A stretch of 64,000 nt of DNA from Sequoia sempervirens (GCA_007258455.2 VDFB02000001.1:10543755-10607754), one strand, 5' to 3'; positions 12,195 through 25,207 are shown, counted from the stretch's first letter. Notes: generated from the sequence alone by a model not told the origin. Translations and numbers: made by a program.

Positions 12195-13186
12195 GGGTGA
12201 TCCTTCAATACTAGTTTACAATTTTTGGCCAAACTGGACACTGAACTGATTTTTTCTAACTAAATCTTCACTTTCAGGCACTTATTGTGGCTAAACCACA
12301 GGGAATTTGAAGATGATGCAAACTAGTGATTTGTGACATTTTGTTTGTAGATTCTAAATATATTTTTTTAAAAAAATTTGGATTCATATTGCACTTCTTT
12401 TTCCATCTCCTTTGAAAACTAGTTTTTTTCAGTAAACACCATTTTTAAGGAGTGACGCTCATCGTATAAAACACATAACTTTTATTCCATGAAGGATAAT
12501 TTTTTTTTTTTTTAAAAAAAATTTAGATTTGTAACTATGATATATAATGCTTCCAATTGGTTTCATAGTGTTTTATTGAATATTTTTTCCTTAATCAAGT
12601 TTCGAAGTAAAACCAATTACAATTCAGACACAGGCGGACTATATAACACAACTTTTTTTTATGTATCCAAATTGATTTTTGTTTGTTGGATCAAGGACTT
12701 TGATATCTGGTGCACTCGTATTTTTCAAATTTGTTTTTTGATAATCTTCTATTTTTCCACATTTGCAGAACAAAGAGCTTGATTTTCGGTGATAAACCTA
12801 CATTCACAAGAAATAAAAAATAAATATAATAATTAAATTAAATTTATTTAAAATTATACTTTTTGGGAAGCTTATAATAAAGACTACATACATACAAAAA
12901 ATAAATTTTAAATGAATTCATTTGATCCCCCAAAAGGTAAATCAAAAGTGGTTTTTAATTAGCATTTTGATAGGTGTAAAGGAGACTCCGTTATAGGTAT
13001 GGTTTAAAACTAGTGGGGTTCTATCCAAGGGGGTTTGATCTAAGGTAGTTTGATCAAACCCTCTTCAATTGGAATTCTTTAAATGAAACTTTTTAAGGTT
13101 TAAATCATTATATTTTCTAAAAATGTGTGATTTCAACAAAAAATAGAATCTCCTAGAAATTGTAAACCAACTTTGTGGGATCACCC
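12195..13186 (-). mobile_element. T4-c: inverted T4 copy, 992 bp
   Basis: It begins GGGTGATCCTTCAATAC and ends GTGGGATCACCC. The body at 12195-12520 is the reverse complement of the right part of the other copies, so it lies on the minus strand. The flanks are TTTT (12191-12194) and ATTT (13187-13190), three of four matching, consistent with a decayed 4-bp target duplication. With one duplicate removed the flanks read Pro-Phe-Pro-Arg, as expected in gypsy RT. The far end (13010-13065) holds GTTTGATC..AACC variants of the subterminal palindromes. No coding capacity is seen. Confidence 0.75.
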
Positions 13187-14845
13187 ATTTCCAAGGATGG
13201 ATGACCTTATGGGATGTTTGAGTGGAGCTCAATACTTCATAAAGATAGATTTGAAGAGTGGATACTGGTCACTAGATATGGATTAGAGAGGGTGATGAAT
13301 GGAAGACCACCTTCAAAACCAAAGAAGGATTGTACAAGTGGTTAGTCATGCCTTTTGGGCTAACCAATTCACCGAGCACATTCACGCGACCCATGAACAA
13401 GGTATTGAAAGAATTTATGGAAAATTTTGTTATTGTGTATTTAGATGATATTTTGATTTTTAGTAAGACAATCTAGAGATGAACATTTAATGGATATTCA
13501 TAGAGTCTTTGAGAAGTTAAGAGAGGAGAAATTGTTGATTAATTTGAAGTGTAGTTTTTTGAAGAGGGAATTAGTGTACTTGGGGTTTGTTGTCTCAGTA
13601 GAAGGTCTTAAAATGGACCCATAGAAGGTGAAGGCTATTCTGGAATGACCTACCCCAAGAACTGCTACTGAGGTGAGATATTTCCATGGTTTGGCCAACT
13701 TTTACAAAAATTTCATTAGAAACTTCAGTAGTATTTGTGCACCCCTAACTGAAACAATGAGAGGGGATCGAAAAGAGTTCAAGTTGAGCATAGGAGCAAC
13801 AAAATTTTTTGACATGTTGAAGAAGAAGGTGATAAAGCAACCTATTTTATCCCTTCCATATTTCAATAAGGTGTTTTAGGTGGATTGTGATGCCAATGGT
13901 AATGCCACTGGAGTTGTTTTGAGCCAAGAAGGTAAGCCCATTGCATATTTTAGTGAAAAATTAAATGATGAAAAGAAAAGGTATTTTGTGTATGATAAAA
14001 AATTCTATGCAATAGTTCAGGCATTAAAGATATGGAGGAATTATTTGTTGCCAAAAGAATTTGTTTTGTATACTAATCATCAAGCATTACAATACCTAAA
14101 TAGTTAGGGAAAATTGAATCAAAAACATTTGAAATGGGTAGAATTTTTGCAAAGTTATACTTTTGCTTTGAAGCATAGGAGTAGAAGGTCTAACAAAGTT
14201 GTAGATGCCTTGAGTAGGATGCAGACATTGTTGACAGCAATGCAAATCGAGGTGGTTGGGTTTAGAGAACTCAAGACCTTGTATCCTAAAGATTTTGATT
14301 TTGCATAAGCTTGGAAAGCCTACAAGAAGCCTGCTACATTAAACAAGGACAAAATGTTTGGATTTTATAATCAAATATGGCATGTTGTTTAGGGGAATCC
14401 AATTGTGTATTATGAGGAGTTCCATGATAGAGAACTTGATCAAGGAGAAGTACATTGGAGGAATGGAAGGACACTTTTGGGATAAGACCTATGGAATTAT
14501 TAGTGAGCATTATTATTGGCCTCAATTATCATAGGATGTGAAGAGATTTGTGCAAAGTTGTGGAGTATTCCAGATGGCTAAAAGAGTGAGCCAGAACACA
14601 GGGTTGTATCAGCGATTACCTATACCAGAAGTTCGTGGGAAGATATAAGTATGGACTTCGTTCTTGGTTTACCAAGGACACATAGAGGAAATGACTAAGT
14701 ATTTGTGGTGGTTGACAGGTTTTCAAAGTTGGCACATTTCATCCCATTCTAGAAGACCCACAATGATGTCCACATTATTGATTTTTTCTTCACATGTAGT
14801 AAGACTACATATTCTACAAAAAGGTATAGTTTCAGATTGCAACAC

Positions 14846-16706
14846 GGGTAAACCCACAAAAGTGGTTTACAATTGGAGTGAGGAAGGAAAAGTTGAAAAA
14901 ATTGACCCCATGGCATAAATTTCTTTTTTTGGGGTTCAAGCGAACTAGGTATGTGTAGGATCATCATGGAAAAAAAAACCCTTAAGTGGCGAAAAATTCA
15001 GAAAAATCAGAATTAGGAAACTTGAAATAAAAATTTGAATAAATTATCTATACTATTTCAAAAATATGTAAGAATAGAATCTATAGCAAATTGAATGTAT
15101 TTTTTAAACTATTAGGTTTATTTAAAAAAAAAATCTATTTGGTGAAAATTTGAAATTTCAATGCAGTAGTATTTCAGGGAAAAATAAGAAGTAGGTGTCT
15201 GTCTGACCACCCTAACCACAATAAAATGATAATATTTTTTTATAAGATTTTAAATATAAGTAGAGGACTCATGTCCCAGTGTGATGCATATTTTTTTGTA
15301 ATTTTTTCCAAGTAAATAATTAATTATGAATTTTTTATTACAACTTTTAAAAAAGATAAAAACTCATATATCTGACCACCTTAACTTGGTCAAAACTTCA
15401 TGAAATTCATTTTTTTAAATCCTATAGTATGCGAAGCATAGAATGTGACACATATTTCAGATTCAAAAAATGTGATACTGTTTGAAAGCTATAGATTTTT
15501 TCAATCAGCCTATCAATCAGAACTTTAGTCGTAATTCAAATAGAAAATGAATAATAATTATTTATTAAATTCAAAGTAAAACATAATTTATATTGGTGGA
15601 AAGCTAAGAATGTCCTTTAAAAACCCTTTTCATTTCATCAATTTTGAGTAAAAAAGTAACATCCCACATACCCATCATATTGCCACTTTTTTGCCCATCA
15701 TGATCCTACACATACCCAACTATTTGGTTCGAATGAACCAAAAGAGGGTTCGCTAGAACCTAGGTTTGAGTAAACCCATTTAATGAAATACCCCACCATT
15801 CCTGCCAAAAAAGACAAGGAAAACCCCTTTTGAAAGCGGGTTCACTCGAACCCCTGGGGATTTGCTCAAACCCCTGGGGGTTTGCTCGAACCCCTGGTTC
15901 AAGCGAACCCCCCTTTTCCCACCTCCTTGCTCTCTAACACAAAAAATATCAAAGTTTTTCCCTTCGAAGCTCAAGTTGAGGATGAAAATGGAGGAGACTT
16001 CACAAACCCAAATGGAATCAAGTAGTCCTCAAAACAAGCTATCCAACGACTATAATTTTAATATGTTTTGGTTTTATTATGTATTTATTTTTTAGTTTTA
16101 TTAAACATAATTTTTCACTGAAAATCAAGTTCTTTGTTTTGCACATGTGGAAAAATTTAGTAGATTATCAATTTTTTTTTTTGAAAAATATGAGTGCTCA
16201 AGATATTGAAGTCCTTGATCCAACAAAAAAAAAATGAATTTCGATACATACAAAAAAAGTTACACATTATACGGTTCGCCTATGTTTGAATTGTAATTGG
16301 TTTAACTTCGAAACTTGATTAAGAAAAAAAATTCAATAAAACACTATCTAACCAATTGGAAGCACTAGATATCAGAGTTACAAATCTAAATTTGAAAGAA
16401 TTAGAATTTTATCCTTCATGGAAAAGAAGTTGTTCACTCTACGATCAACATCACTCCTTAAAAATGATGTTTTATAAAAAAATAGTTTTCGAAGGAGATG
16501 GAAAAATAAGTGCAATTTGATTCCAAATTTTTTAAAAATAGATTTAGAATCTATAGACAAAATGTCACAAATCACTAGTTTGTGTCATCTTCAAATTCCT
16601 CATAGTTTAGCTGTTATAGGTGCCCGAAAGTGAAGATTTAGTTAGAAAAAAATATTTCAGTGTCCAATTTGGCCAAAAATTGTAAACCAGTATTGTGGGA
16701 TCACCC
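14846..16706 (+). mobile_element. T4-d: T4 copy in chromovirus integrase, TSD ACAC, with nested T2-a
   Basis: The left end is GGGTAAACCCACAAAAGTGG and the right end GTGGGATCACCC. A perfect 4-bp duplication ACAC lies at 14842-14845 and 16707-16710. Removing the element and one duplicate restores the integrase frame around Asp-Cys-Asn-Thr-Lys-Phe, which fixes the duplication at 4 bp. The 1861-bp length includes a 770-bp nested transposon, leaving about 1.09 kb, the family size. Subterminal GGTTCG/GAACC repeats lie at 14933-14947 and 15725-15910. Confidence 0.85.
14948..15717 (+). mobile_element. T2-a: second TIR transposon family, 770 bp
   Basis: The ends are GGTATGTGTAGGATCATCAT and the inverted ATGATCCTACACATACCC. 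The flanks carry AACTA on both sides (14943-14947 and 15718-15722). A second copy at 29984-30768 is very similar along its whole length. The interior is AT-rich with no coding frame, so it is a non-autonomous, MITE-like element. Duplication size is ambiguous (5 bp here, 3-4 bp in the other copy). The superfamily is unassigned. Confidence 0.75.
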
Positions 16707-17624
16707 ACACCAAATTTGTTAGGTACTTTTGGAGGACCTTGTGGAAGAAATTGAGGATAAAGTTGAAGTTCAGTTCTATGCACCATCCATAGACTGATGG
16801 AAAAATTGAGGTAGTGAATAGGAGTCTAGGTAACCTACTAAGATGCTTGGTAGGAGATAAACCCAAGGGATGGGACCTAATCTTACCCCAAGAAGAATTT
16901 TCCTACAAAAATTCTATCAATAGGAGCACTGGTAGATAACCATTCTAAATTGTGTATGGAGGTAGTCCCAGGACCTCTCCAAAATTGAGAAAGATGGAAA
17001 AAGAGAAGAAGACAAGTGCCAAAGCTGAAGACTTTGTAGAGAACATCAAGAACCTACATGAAGAGGTAAGGGAACACATTAACAAGATTAATATGTAGTA
17101 TAAGGCTAAGGAATATTAGAAGAGGAGGTATAAGGAGTTCCAGATTGGTGACGAAGTTATGGTCCACTTGAGGAAAGAAAGGTTTCTAGTGGGAACTTAC
17201 AAGAAGTTGAAGATGTTTAAGTTTAGTCCCTATAGGATTTTGAAGAAACATGATTCAGGGAACACATATGAGGTAGATTTTCTAGATGGAATCAATATTT
17301 CCTCTATATTCAATGTCGCAGATTTGACAGAGTATCATGAAGGTGGCATAGAGGACGGACCAACAATGGAATAGTGTGGAATTCCTACACCTATTAATTT
17401 AGAGAGGGAGGATATTGAAGCAATCCTTGATAGCCATGTGGGAAGGAGTACCATAAACAAGCAGTATGAAGAATATTTGGTGAAGTGGAGAGGAAGGCCT
17501 GTGGAAGATTCGTCCTGGCTATTTAAGGCAGAGGTTGACCGTTTAGGTTTTCCTCAACCATCTGAGATGTGACAAGGTCACTTCTCAAATTTTCCTAGGT
17601 GTTTGATGCAGGAGCATCTAGTGG

Positions 17625-18163
17625 TGTAAGGGTAATCCTGGATCACCCAAAAATAATTTTCCTTTCTATTAGCTTTTTGGTAGATATTTTTGCATTTTTA
17701 GATACCCCTTTCATCGAATAAGAATCCCTAAATTTCAAAACTACTTTTCTACTTTTTCTGGTCAAATTGTTATTTTTAGCAAGTATAAATTTGAAGGTGT
17801 GAGGAGGAAAAAAATTATGGGAATATTTAGGACAAAAAAATAGACACTTTGGCGAAAGAATCGGGCCAAGATCATTTCCGGTTTGAAAGATAGTCAAGTT
17901 TAAGTTTCCCAAAATTGCTCTAAAAGCTCTTTCGAGTTTGGTTTGAGGCACTAAACAGTCTTGTATAGGCCCATAAATCATTGGAACTGGCTAGGCTGGT
18001 TCTTAGCACATTCTACACTATGATACCTTTCCAAAAATTCAAAGGACGCGTCAAACAGAGTCCCAAATCAAAAGTTATGGCTTTCGACAATTTTTGGAAA
18101 ATTGCTAATTTTTGAATTGGGACTCAATTTTTGAATTTCAAATTTCAAATTTCGGTGCCTAAC
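17625..18163 (+). repeat. Chromovirus 3' LTR, first part (start approximate)
   Basis: This follows the chromodomain stop by about 50 bp. TGTAAGGGTAATCC at 17625 is a plausible LTR start. The sequence is interrupted at 18163 by the minus-strand LTR element and resumes at about 25678. There is no 5' LTR in the window to compare, so the edges are inferred. Confidence 0.45.
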
Positions 18164-18444
18164 TATTAGAAACCAAAATAAGAAATGCAAACCAGAAAAA
18201 GCCTTCCATAAGAGAAAAAAAAAAAAGCAAAGTAATTTGCATGAATATGTGCAAATGAATAATATTCATTAATTGAGGAATTACAAGAGATGAATTGTTT
18301 TATGAAAGCAATGTAGCATAACCCTAAACCTAATTGTGAACTAAAAATAGCTCAACTAAACAAAGCTTACTTATTAATTAAGTAAACTAATTTTTACCTA
18401 AGTAAACTTAATAAAGTGTAATTAAATAATTAATTACACCAACA
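18164..18444 (-). repeat. 3' LTR of the minus-strand element
   Basis: The 281-bp copy is bounded by the polypurine tract on its right and the flank CTAAC on its left. Its terminal TG has become TA (plus-strand TATTAG where the other copy has TGTTAG). Confidence 0.8.
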
Positions 18445-18454
18445 TCCCCACTTC
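18445..18454 (-). other. Polypurine tract, minus strand
   Basis: GAAGTGGGGA directly precedes the LTR start TGTTGGTG on the minus strand, the correct place for second-strand priming. Confidence 0.65.
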
Positions 18455-20279
18455 AGTGCAACTTAGGGAGACTAAAAAAGCATGCACCTAATGCTAGGAT
18501 GAATGCATGAAAGCATGAATGGGTCCCGACTACAAGGCCATGTTAGGTACCTATGTACAAATGCAATGAATGGGAAAGAGGAGAAAACCTAGTGGGACAA
18601 AACACCCCCCCTCAATTAGATGACCTACTGCAAAGAAGCACCAGAAGAACATTGGTGGAGTAACACTGGAATCCTGAATCTGGAAAGCAAGGAAACATAT
18701 CTCTATTTATAAGAAACCATATGAGGGTCACTGAAGGACTTAGGCAGAATCATGATAATGCAACAACAGACCCGATGCTAAGGAACATTGAAAATCTCAC
18801 AAACTAGAACAACCCTGGAATCTATGAAGCAACAATAGATGAATAAATGATGCCTCCCATAAGAGGGAATGATGTGATCAAAAAACTTGGAAGTTGTGGG
18901 TATCTCGATGCCGATGCCAAATTATGACTAAAATTGATCCATAGGAGCAAGTACCATGAAGATTCTGGAACATTAACCATAAAATGAATGGCCCTCAAAT
19001 TGAGATGTGACCCGATGTGAATCTGATGTGATTCAAGATCATTAACCATTGGCTCTCAATCTGAGATGTGAACTGATGTGAACCAAAATGTGTCAAGCTA
19101 TGAGCAAGATGTGGTCAAAAGAAACTACAGAATCCAAATGCAACCCATGCGAGTTGTCATCAATATGAAGATGAGATCAAAGTGCACACAATGCAACTAC
19201 AATCTAATCAAATTATTATGCAAGAAGCCCCCTTGATAGAACTTTATATAAGTTCATTTATTACAATACCCCATGATTGTAAAAGGAGAACATGCAAAAC
19301 ATGCATAAATTAAAGAGAAAATGCAAACCTAGTGCATGAAAACAAAAAAGAGTGCATGTACAAACCAATGTTCACATCTACCTCCATGATTAAAAATGAC
19401 CCCAGATATGTGTAGAGGACTGAATCATCTTTTCGATGCCACTTGAATAACGAAAAATGGATAATTGAGGAAAAAGATATGCCCTCTGAAGCAAAAATTT
19501 CTTTATATGAATTCAGAGTCCTGCAAAATAAATCTAGAGAAAAATCTATAAAAATGGACCACACCACTAAAACAGGCTTGAAACCAGCTTTCCAACGGTA
19601 TCTCATTTGCAGATTTTTGACACCGTGACAAAAAGTTATGGAAAAATGAAAAAAGGGATGTATTATGGAAAATTAGGGTACTTGAAGGCTAAATGGGTGC
19701 AAAAAACCAACCCCTGGATGTTGGCTTGCAGTCTGCCATATGACCACGAGCTAACAAAAAGCACAAAAGAAAATTGCCATCGGGCGGATGGCGAGTGGGT
19801 GGAGTGACGTTGGTGCCGCTGGTGGCGCCACTGCTAGCAACAGAGCCCCCCAACGACATATGTGACCGAGGGCTGAGGAGAAGGGTGCTCGGCAAGAGAG
19901 ATCCAACGAGCAGAGGAAGCCGAGAATTGTATAGGTAGCCGACGGATGGGAGATAGTTGGCGGGGATGAGAAAGCACTGCCTGACAGGAAATATGCCAGC
20001 GGGAAAATGGATGAAGAAAGGGATAACAGATGTGGGCCAGGTTGATGGATGCCAACAAGTGTAGGTACTGACCTACAAATATTAATGGTTCCTGTTCGTA
20101 GAAATTCAAACCCACAAAAAAATATTTTAAGCCAAAAATTTAATAAATCCCGAATAAAATTCAGAAAAAATTGATTTCTTTTTAATTCTACAAATGGTGT
20201 ACCCTGTACTTGGCGGGTCGTAGAGCCCGCTGGGTAAAAAAAAATTTTCCTCACGAACAGCCGACACCAAATATAGGTG

Positions 20280-23200
20280 TGTAGTGCCCCTCCGGTTCAG
20301 TCATCTTTGGTCTCCGAGTAAGTTGTTTTCTAGTGTACTTAGTGGTTTTGTTTAAAATGATTAATTAAAATTAAGAATTATCTTACTATGCATGAATTTG
20401 AGTACCATTAGATAAATAAACAAATATTATAAAATAAATAAAATGATTTTAGAATAGTCTAAAATAAAGGAATAATATAACTATAATTTAATATAAGTAG
20501 AATGGGAAATCATGGATTGTAGATACACTTGTGTAAATAAATAAATGAAATCACAAGTGCATGATTAAATATCACCCTCCATATCATAGTGGGAATTTAT
20601 AATATACATAATAGATGTATAATACCACATATATTTGATGATTATTCACTATAATAACTATAATATATTAGCAATGTGGAAGTTGTATTAAACCTGGCTT
20701 ATTATAAAATTATTAGCTTCTAATAGATTTGATTTTAGATATTGATGAATATTTTATATAAAATCCAATAAATGGTATAGTAAGAAACTTGTGCAAACAG
20801 CTAAAGTGACACTTGTCCTTACCTTTATCTCCACCTTGCTTCAAACATTCTCTCCTTCTCTCCACGTGCCTGGTCCTAGCATCCACTTTATGCATGCCTT
20901 TATGTGGTACGTGGGCAAGGAAGGTTTGCATGCTGGGCTGGGGGGATTTGATAAAAAAAAGAAAAAGATTCGACTGAAGGGGAAGGGACATCTTTCAACT
21001 GGCCATTTTGCTTGCCAAGGCAATTGATTCTGCAGTTGTCTATAATCAAGTTCCAGCTATGGTACATGATTTACCTCAATTAGTGAAACGGTCATGGGAG
21101 AAGTTAATAAAATATGGAGCATGGGGGGGTCCTGGAGGCCACGTTTTCTAGAAGGGTTTCCATATCCTATTCCATAGCTCTCAATTTGGCATAGGCAGGA
21201 GAGGATGCTAGCAAAAGCAAAAGGGGCACGTTGGCAAGTTGTTGAGGTTTTGCTCCTCAAAACTCTTTCCTACTGGTATTGACCTTTCACTCCTCCAATT
21301 TGGTCAGTTGTAGCATGAAAAGAAGGTTTCAACAAGGTTTTAAAATATGCTTATTAAGATGCAAATCACTGTCATACAATTTACGTTCCTTGTCTGTGCT
21401 TTCCTGTTTGCGTACGTGGTTACCTGGGCAGTCACAATTATATCTTTAAACAAAAATCCTCCTTTTTGTTATGCTTGATGGTTACCCCTTCATTATTATA
21501 GATATCTGGCATGATACAATTTTTTTTATAGGGCAAGCCTATTCCTTGGATTGTTTCATTTAGCATTACTATTAGTCTCCTCAAGAACACTGGAACATAG
21601 AATGTGGTAGAGGTTTAAACAATCTCCCCGATTTCATTGTCTATCTGTCTCAGTTGCAGTGCTTGAGTATATAGGAGGTTTAAAAGTTTAAATAACCTCT
21701 CTTGTTCCTGATGTCACCTGCCAATTGCATTCACTTGTGTGTTACTGAGCCCTTTAAACAAACCCATTTTGAATATATTTTGCAATGATAGCATTCCTTG
21801 AGATCACATTCCTTTGAGGAATTTAGCCAAAAATTCTTGTGTCACGTCTCTGTATTTGCATCTACATATAAAAGCCCTGTTTCTTAGCTCGCTTTTGGCA
21901 TAGGCAGAATGTATGCTGGAAAAAGATTGTGGAATTTGGTGTTGCATCTGCCAATTGCATTTGCTTGAAAGTTTCTAAAACCTTTTCAATAGACCTATCT
22001 CCTGTACCTACGCCCCTTAAGCCAATCTTCTGGTAGTCTCCTCATTATTTTGCATCCATGCAAGCTATGCTTGGCATTGTCGGTGCTGCTCTTCTGTAGT
22101 CATTTGTTTCACTTCCTCATCTTCAACATCAGCGCATATCTTGGAGCTAACCCAGTCGCATTTTCAGGCCTTTATCCTTAACAACCACAGTGTCAGCAAG
22201 GAACGATGAATAATTCTATGTTTGGGGTTGCGAGTCTGTAACTACAAATAATTTCCCCTCGTACCATTCACAACCTACCACAGCAGCAACTCTTGAACAT
22301 GGAAGTTTGTAGGGGAGTAAATGGCCTTCCTGATTCTATTCGCAACCTGTCCCATCTGCAGTACTTGAAAATAGAATGCTGTAGAAATTTAAATAATCTC
22401 CTGATACCATTGTCAGCCTGTCTTAGCTGTAGCAGTTGAACATGATAGGAAGTGTAAAGGTTTAAATAATCTGTGCTTTAAACCTGCTAATTACATTTGC
22501 TTGAAAATTTTGTGAAGTCTCATGAATTAAATCCATTTTGTGCATATCCTGTAATCATTGCATCCCATGAGACTGCAATTTTGTAGGGTATTCTGTCAAA
22601 CCGTTCATGTGTTCTCTTTTCACGCGTCCCTGTCTCACTTATTTCCAACTTCCTTCTTGGCACAGACAGAAGAAAGCTGAATAAGGTGGGTGAGCGGGCT
22701 TTACACCTACCAAATGCATTTGCTTGAAAGTTTTCTTAGGCATGCCTCTCTTTAAGGAAAAAGGTGATCCCTTTAAGAAATTAAAACGCTAGAACTTTTA
22801 AAAAGGGCTTGAATTTAACTCTAAGCCTCACATGAAAACTTTTTAGATATCCCTTCAATTAAGGGAAGAGAATATATCTTCACTCTTTTAGAAAGGGAAT
22901 TATATTTATAAAAGTTTAAAATAAGGGAAGGGATTAAATAGTTTAAAATGAGAAAGGGAATATATTCATTTAAGATAAGGATATAAGTAAAAATAAATAA
23001 ATAAATATTTTCCCCATGTAGTAATCCTTATAAAGGGAAAAGTCTAGTATTTATAGAAATTCTTTAAAATAAAAGAAGAAAAAAGAAACTGCTTTTTATT
23101 CATGGGCCTCCTCCCTTTCCTATTAAAAGGAAATTAAATAATAAGTAAGGTGTAAATTAATTAATGTATATTTATTTATTTATATGCTATTTCTTAATCT

Positions 23201-25207
23201 TATTAATTTTCTTTTATTTACTTTTTAAGAATATATATGGGGTTGAGTAAATAATTAAATTAATAATAATAATAATATAAATAAAAATTCAAAAACATTT
23301 ATATTGAGAGATAATTGAATAATAATAAAAAGAAAATTATATTCTATCATGGAAGGTTTTACTACTTGTCTAAATTGGAATTGGTCTGGTAAGGATCTAT
23401 GACCTAAATAATATACAATGATTTGGTTATTGGTGCCGATACACAATTTTACTCTTACGAAGGCTTGATCAACCTCAATCTTAATCATGGACTGAATATT
23501 ACTAGTGAATTATTGAATAACAATAATATCATTTGTTGTAAATACTGATGGTTACTTATAGGTTAATTCTCGTTGTCGTGTTAAGAGAAGATTAAGCACC
23601 AATACTATTTGTGTCTAGTTGGTTAAATAATGATAGTACCTTTCGAGTTGATAACCAAGTAATGATGTTAGGAGATGATACTAACTTCTAGATAATATTA
23701 GTAATTTGTTAGTCTTAGTGCATTTATTTTTTGCGTAATAGGTCTATGAACTTAAATATGCTCTAGGGTGTTACTTTTATACCTTTATTAAAACTCCTAG
23801 ATGGTGTTGAGTTGGTATCTCATATACATAAGAGAAGTGTGAACATGATAATGAATAAGAAATAATATTCTAAGAGCAATATTGGCATTTTCAATATATC
23901 CTATCGTATTAGTAGAACATGGGATAACAAGGTTGATAAAAGTAGGGATTGTGTAGTTAAATGTTAGAAAAGAATATTTTGGTCTCTTTGAATAAATGGT
24001 TATGTTGATGAATTTGAATTAGCTATAATTGTATATATGAGGTATTTATATAAGAAGTTGTTTGGATAACCCTTTTAAAAGTGGTTATGGATTGGATGAT
24101 TTATTCTTATATGTTGATTTCATGAGTTTGTTGGTATTATGTGTTGCATGGTCACTTTGGTTATCCATTTATTTGTGCTTGGTGTTGGGATAGATCTAAA
24201 ATATGTTTCTTTAATTTCTTTAATTGTTTTAAGTGTTTTCTAGTTGAGTGAAAAGATAAATCGTGATGAAGAGCTAAGCATTCTTAAAATTGACTGTTTT
24301 GATTGTGTTTCAAATAGAAAGGTTGAATTTTACGTTCTCATGATTGATTGCATTCTCCATTGAATTATCTTTCGTTTGACGAGTTATAGTCCAAGCCATG
24401 ATGTGAGTTTCTTTGGGAACCCAAGTATTTGTGTACCTTTTAGTTGGGAATATATGAATATTGGTGTTATAGTATCCCTTGATTTTCCCTTTGTATGTCT
24501 CTGGAAGCAGTCACCTTGTAAGTGGTCGATGAGATTGTTATATGTTATGTTTCGGTTAACCTTGTGGTTTGGCCTTGTGATCCTTTTGCTTGTCTGTTTT
24601 GGTCGTGGGTCCTTTTTTGTCATCTCCTAGCATGGGGGGTTGGCCTTTGGGTCCACATGGTCGGGTGGAATGTGCTATGCACCCCATTGGGTTCCCAAGT
24701 CGTGTCCATGATGCAGAAGCGAACGCAGAGTTTCTAGAGCTTCACATGGTTGAAGACTGATCTTCGCCTTGTACCTTATTCTTCATTGATGTAATTACTC
24801 TTTTATTTGATGTACTCTTCCCATTGAAATAAGGGAAGCAACTTGTAATTGTACTATTATACCCATGATGTGTTATATCTATGGAAATATGATCCATAAT
24901 TGTACTACCGATCTATGAATTGAATTGCAATTAAAACGATGTATCGCATTCCCCTCTTCTAATCCTTAATGGTTGTATATCATTATTATGTATTATTGGC
25001 TATTATGCGCTCTCATTTGATAAAAGTTTATGTTTTGTAATGACCATTCTGTGTACCCCAGAGGACGTAGATGACTTTGCAAATGTATAATTTATTTTCA
25101 TGTTAAGAAAATACATATTCACCTTATGCAATGTTTCACTTAAAAAAAAAAATTATTATTAGTGCAGTGTTTGTTTTCCTTTGGGGTTCACATGGCGGGG
25201 CATTACA
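20280..25207. repeat. LTR-like block of 4928 bp (candidate solo LTR) with gene fragments
   Basis: It begins TGTAGTGCCCCTCC and ends with the inverted GGCGGGGCATTACA, 12 of 14 positions complementary. The flanks AGGTG (20275-20279) and AGGCG (25208-25212) look like a 5-bp target duplication with one change. No internal primer site, polypurine tract or second LTR was found, which suggests a solo LTR of a gypsy element, although the length is large. It contains LRR-gene debris (21590-22450), an AT-rich stretch (22780-23500), and otherwise nothing recognisable. It could also be a TIR-bounded element. Confidence 0.5.
21590..22450 (+). pseudogene. Leucine-rich-repeat (NBS-LRR type) gene fragments
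   Basis: Two separate stretches translate as LRR units: about 21597-21672 (ECGRGLNNLPDF, then LSQLQCL) and about 22299-22435 (NGLPDSIRNLSHLQYLKI, then CRNLNNL). The LPDSI..L..LQ.L pattern is typical of plant TNL/CNL resistance proteins. The units are separated by non-coding stretches that themselves recur (a block containing CCAATTGCATTTGCTTGAAAG near 21950, variants near 21720, 22490 and 22710). This suggests a duplicated exon-plus-intron module. No NB-ARC or TIR domain and no long frame remain, so it is captured or relict gene debris. Confidence 0.6.

Larger units (their letters stand above)
13187..17572 (+). pseudogene. Chromovirus (Ty3/gypsy) pol fragment: RT, RNase H, integrase, chromodomain
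   Basis: The 5' half (LTR, gag, protease, start of RT) is outside the window. RT begins at 13187 (PRMDD, then KIDLKSGY); the catalytic YLDD lies at 13438-13449, and there is a frameshift between them. RNase H spans about 13860-14220 (VDCDANGN, YTNHQALQYL, DALSRM). Integrase runs from about 14300 to 14845 (VVVDRFSKLAHF) and, after T4-d, from 16711 (WRTLWKKL, then GKIEVVNRSLGNLL with the catalytic Glu at 16808). A chromodomain ends it (17400-17572: LVKWRG, DSSWL), which assigns the element to the chromoviruses. Several stops and frameshifts make it dead. Confidence 0.85.

Noticed and set aside
19751..20254. 167-codon minus-strand protein
   Set aside because: Composition is that of a GC-rich patch, no family motif is visible, and it lies inside a non-coding LTR element.
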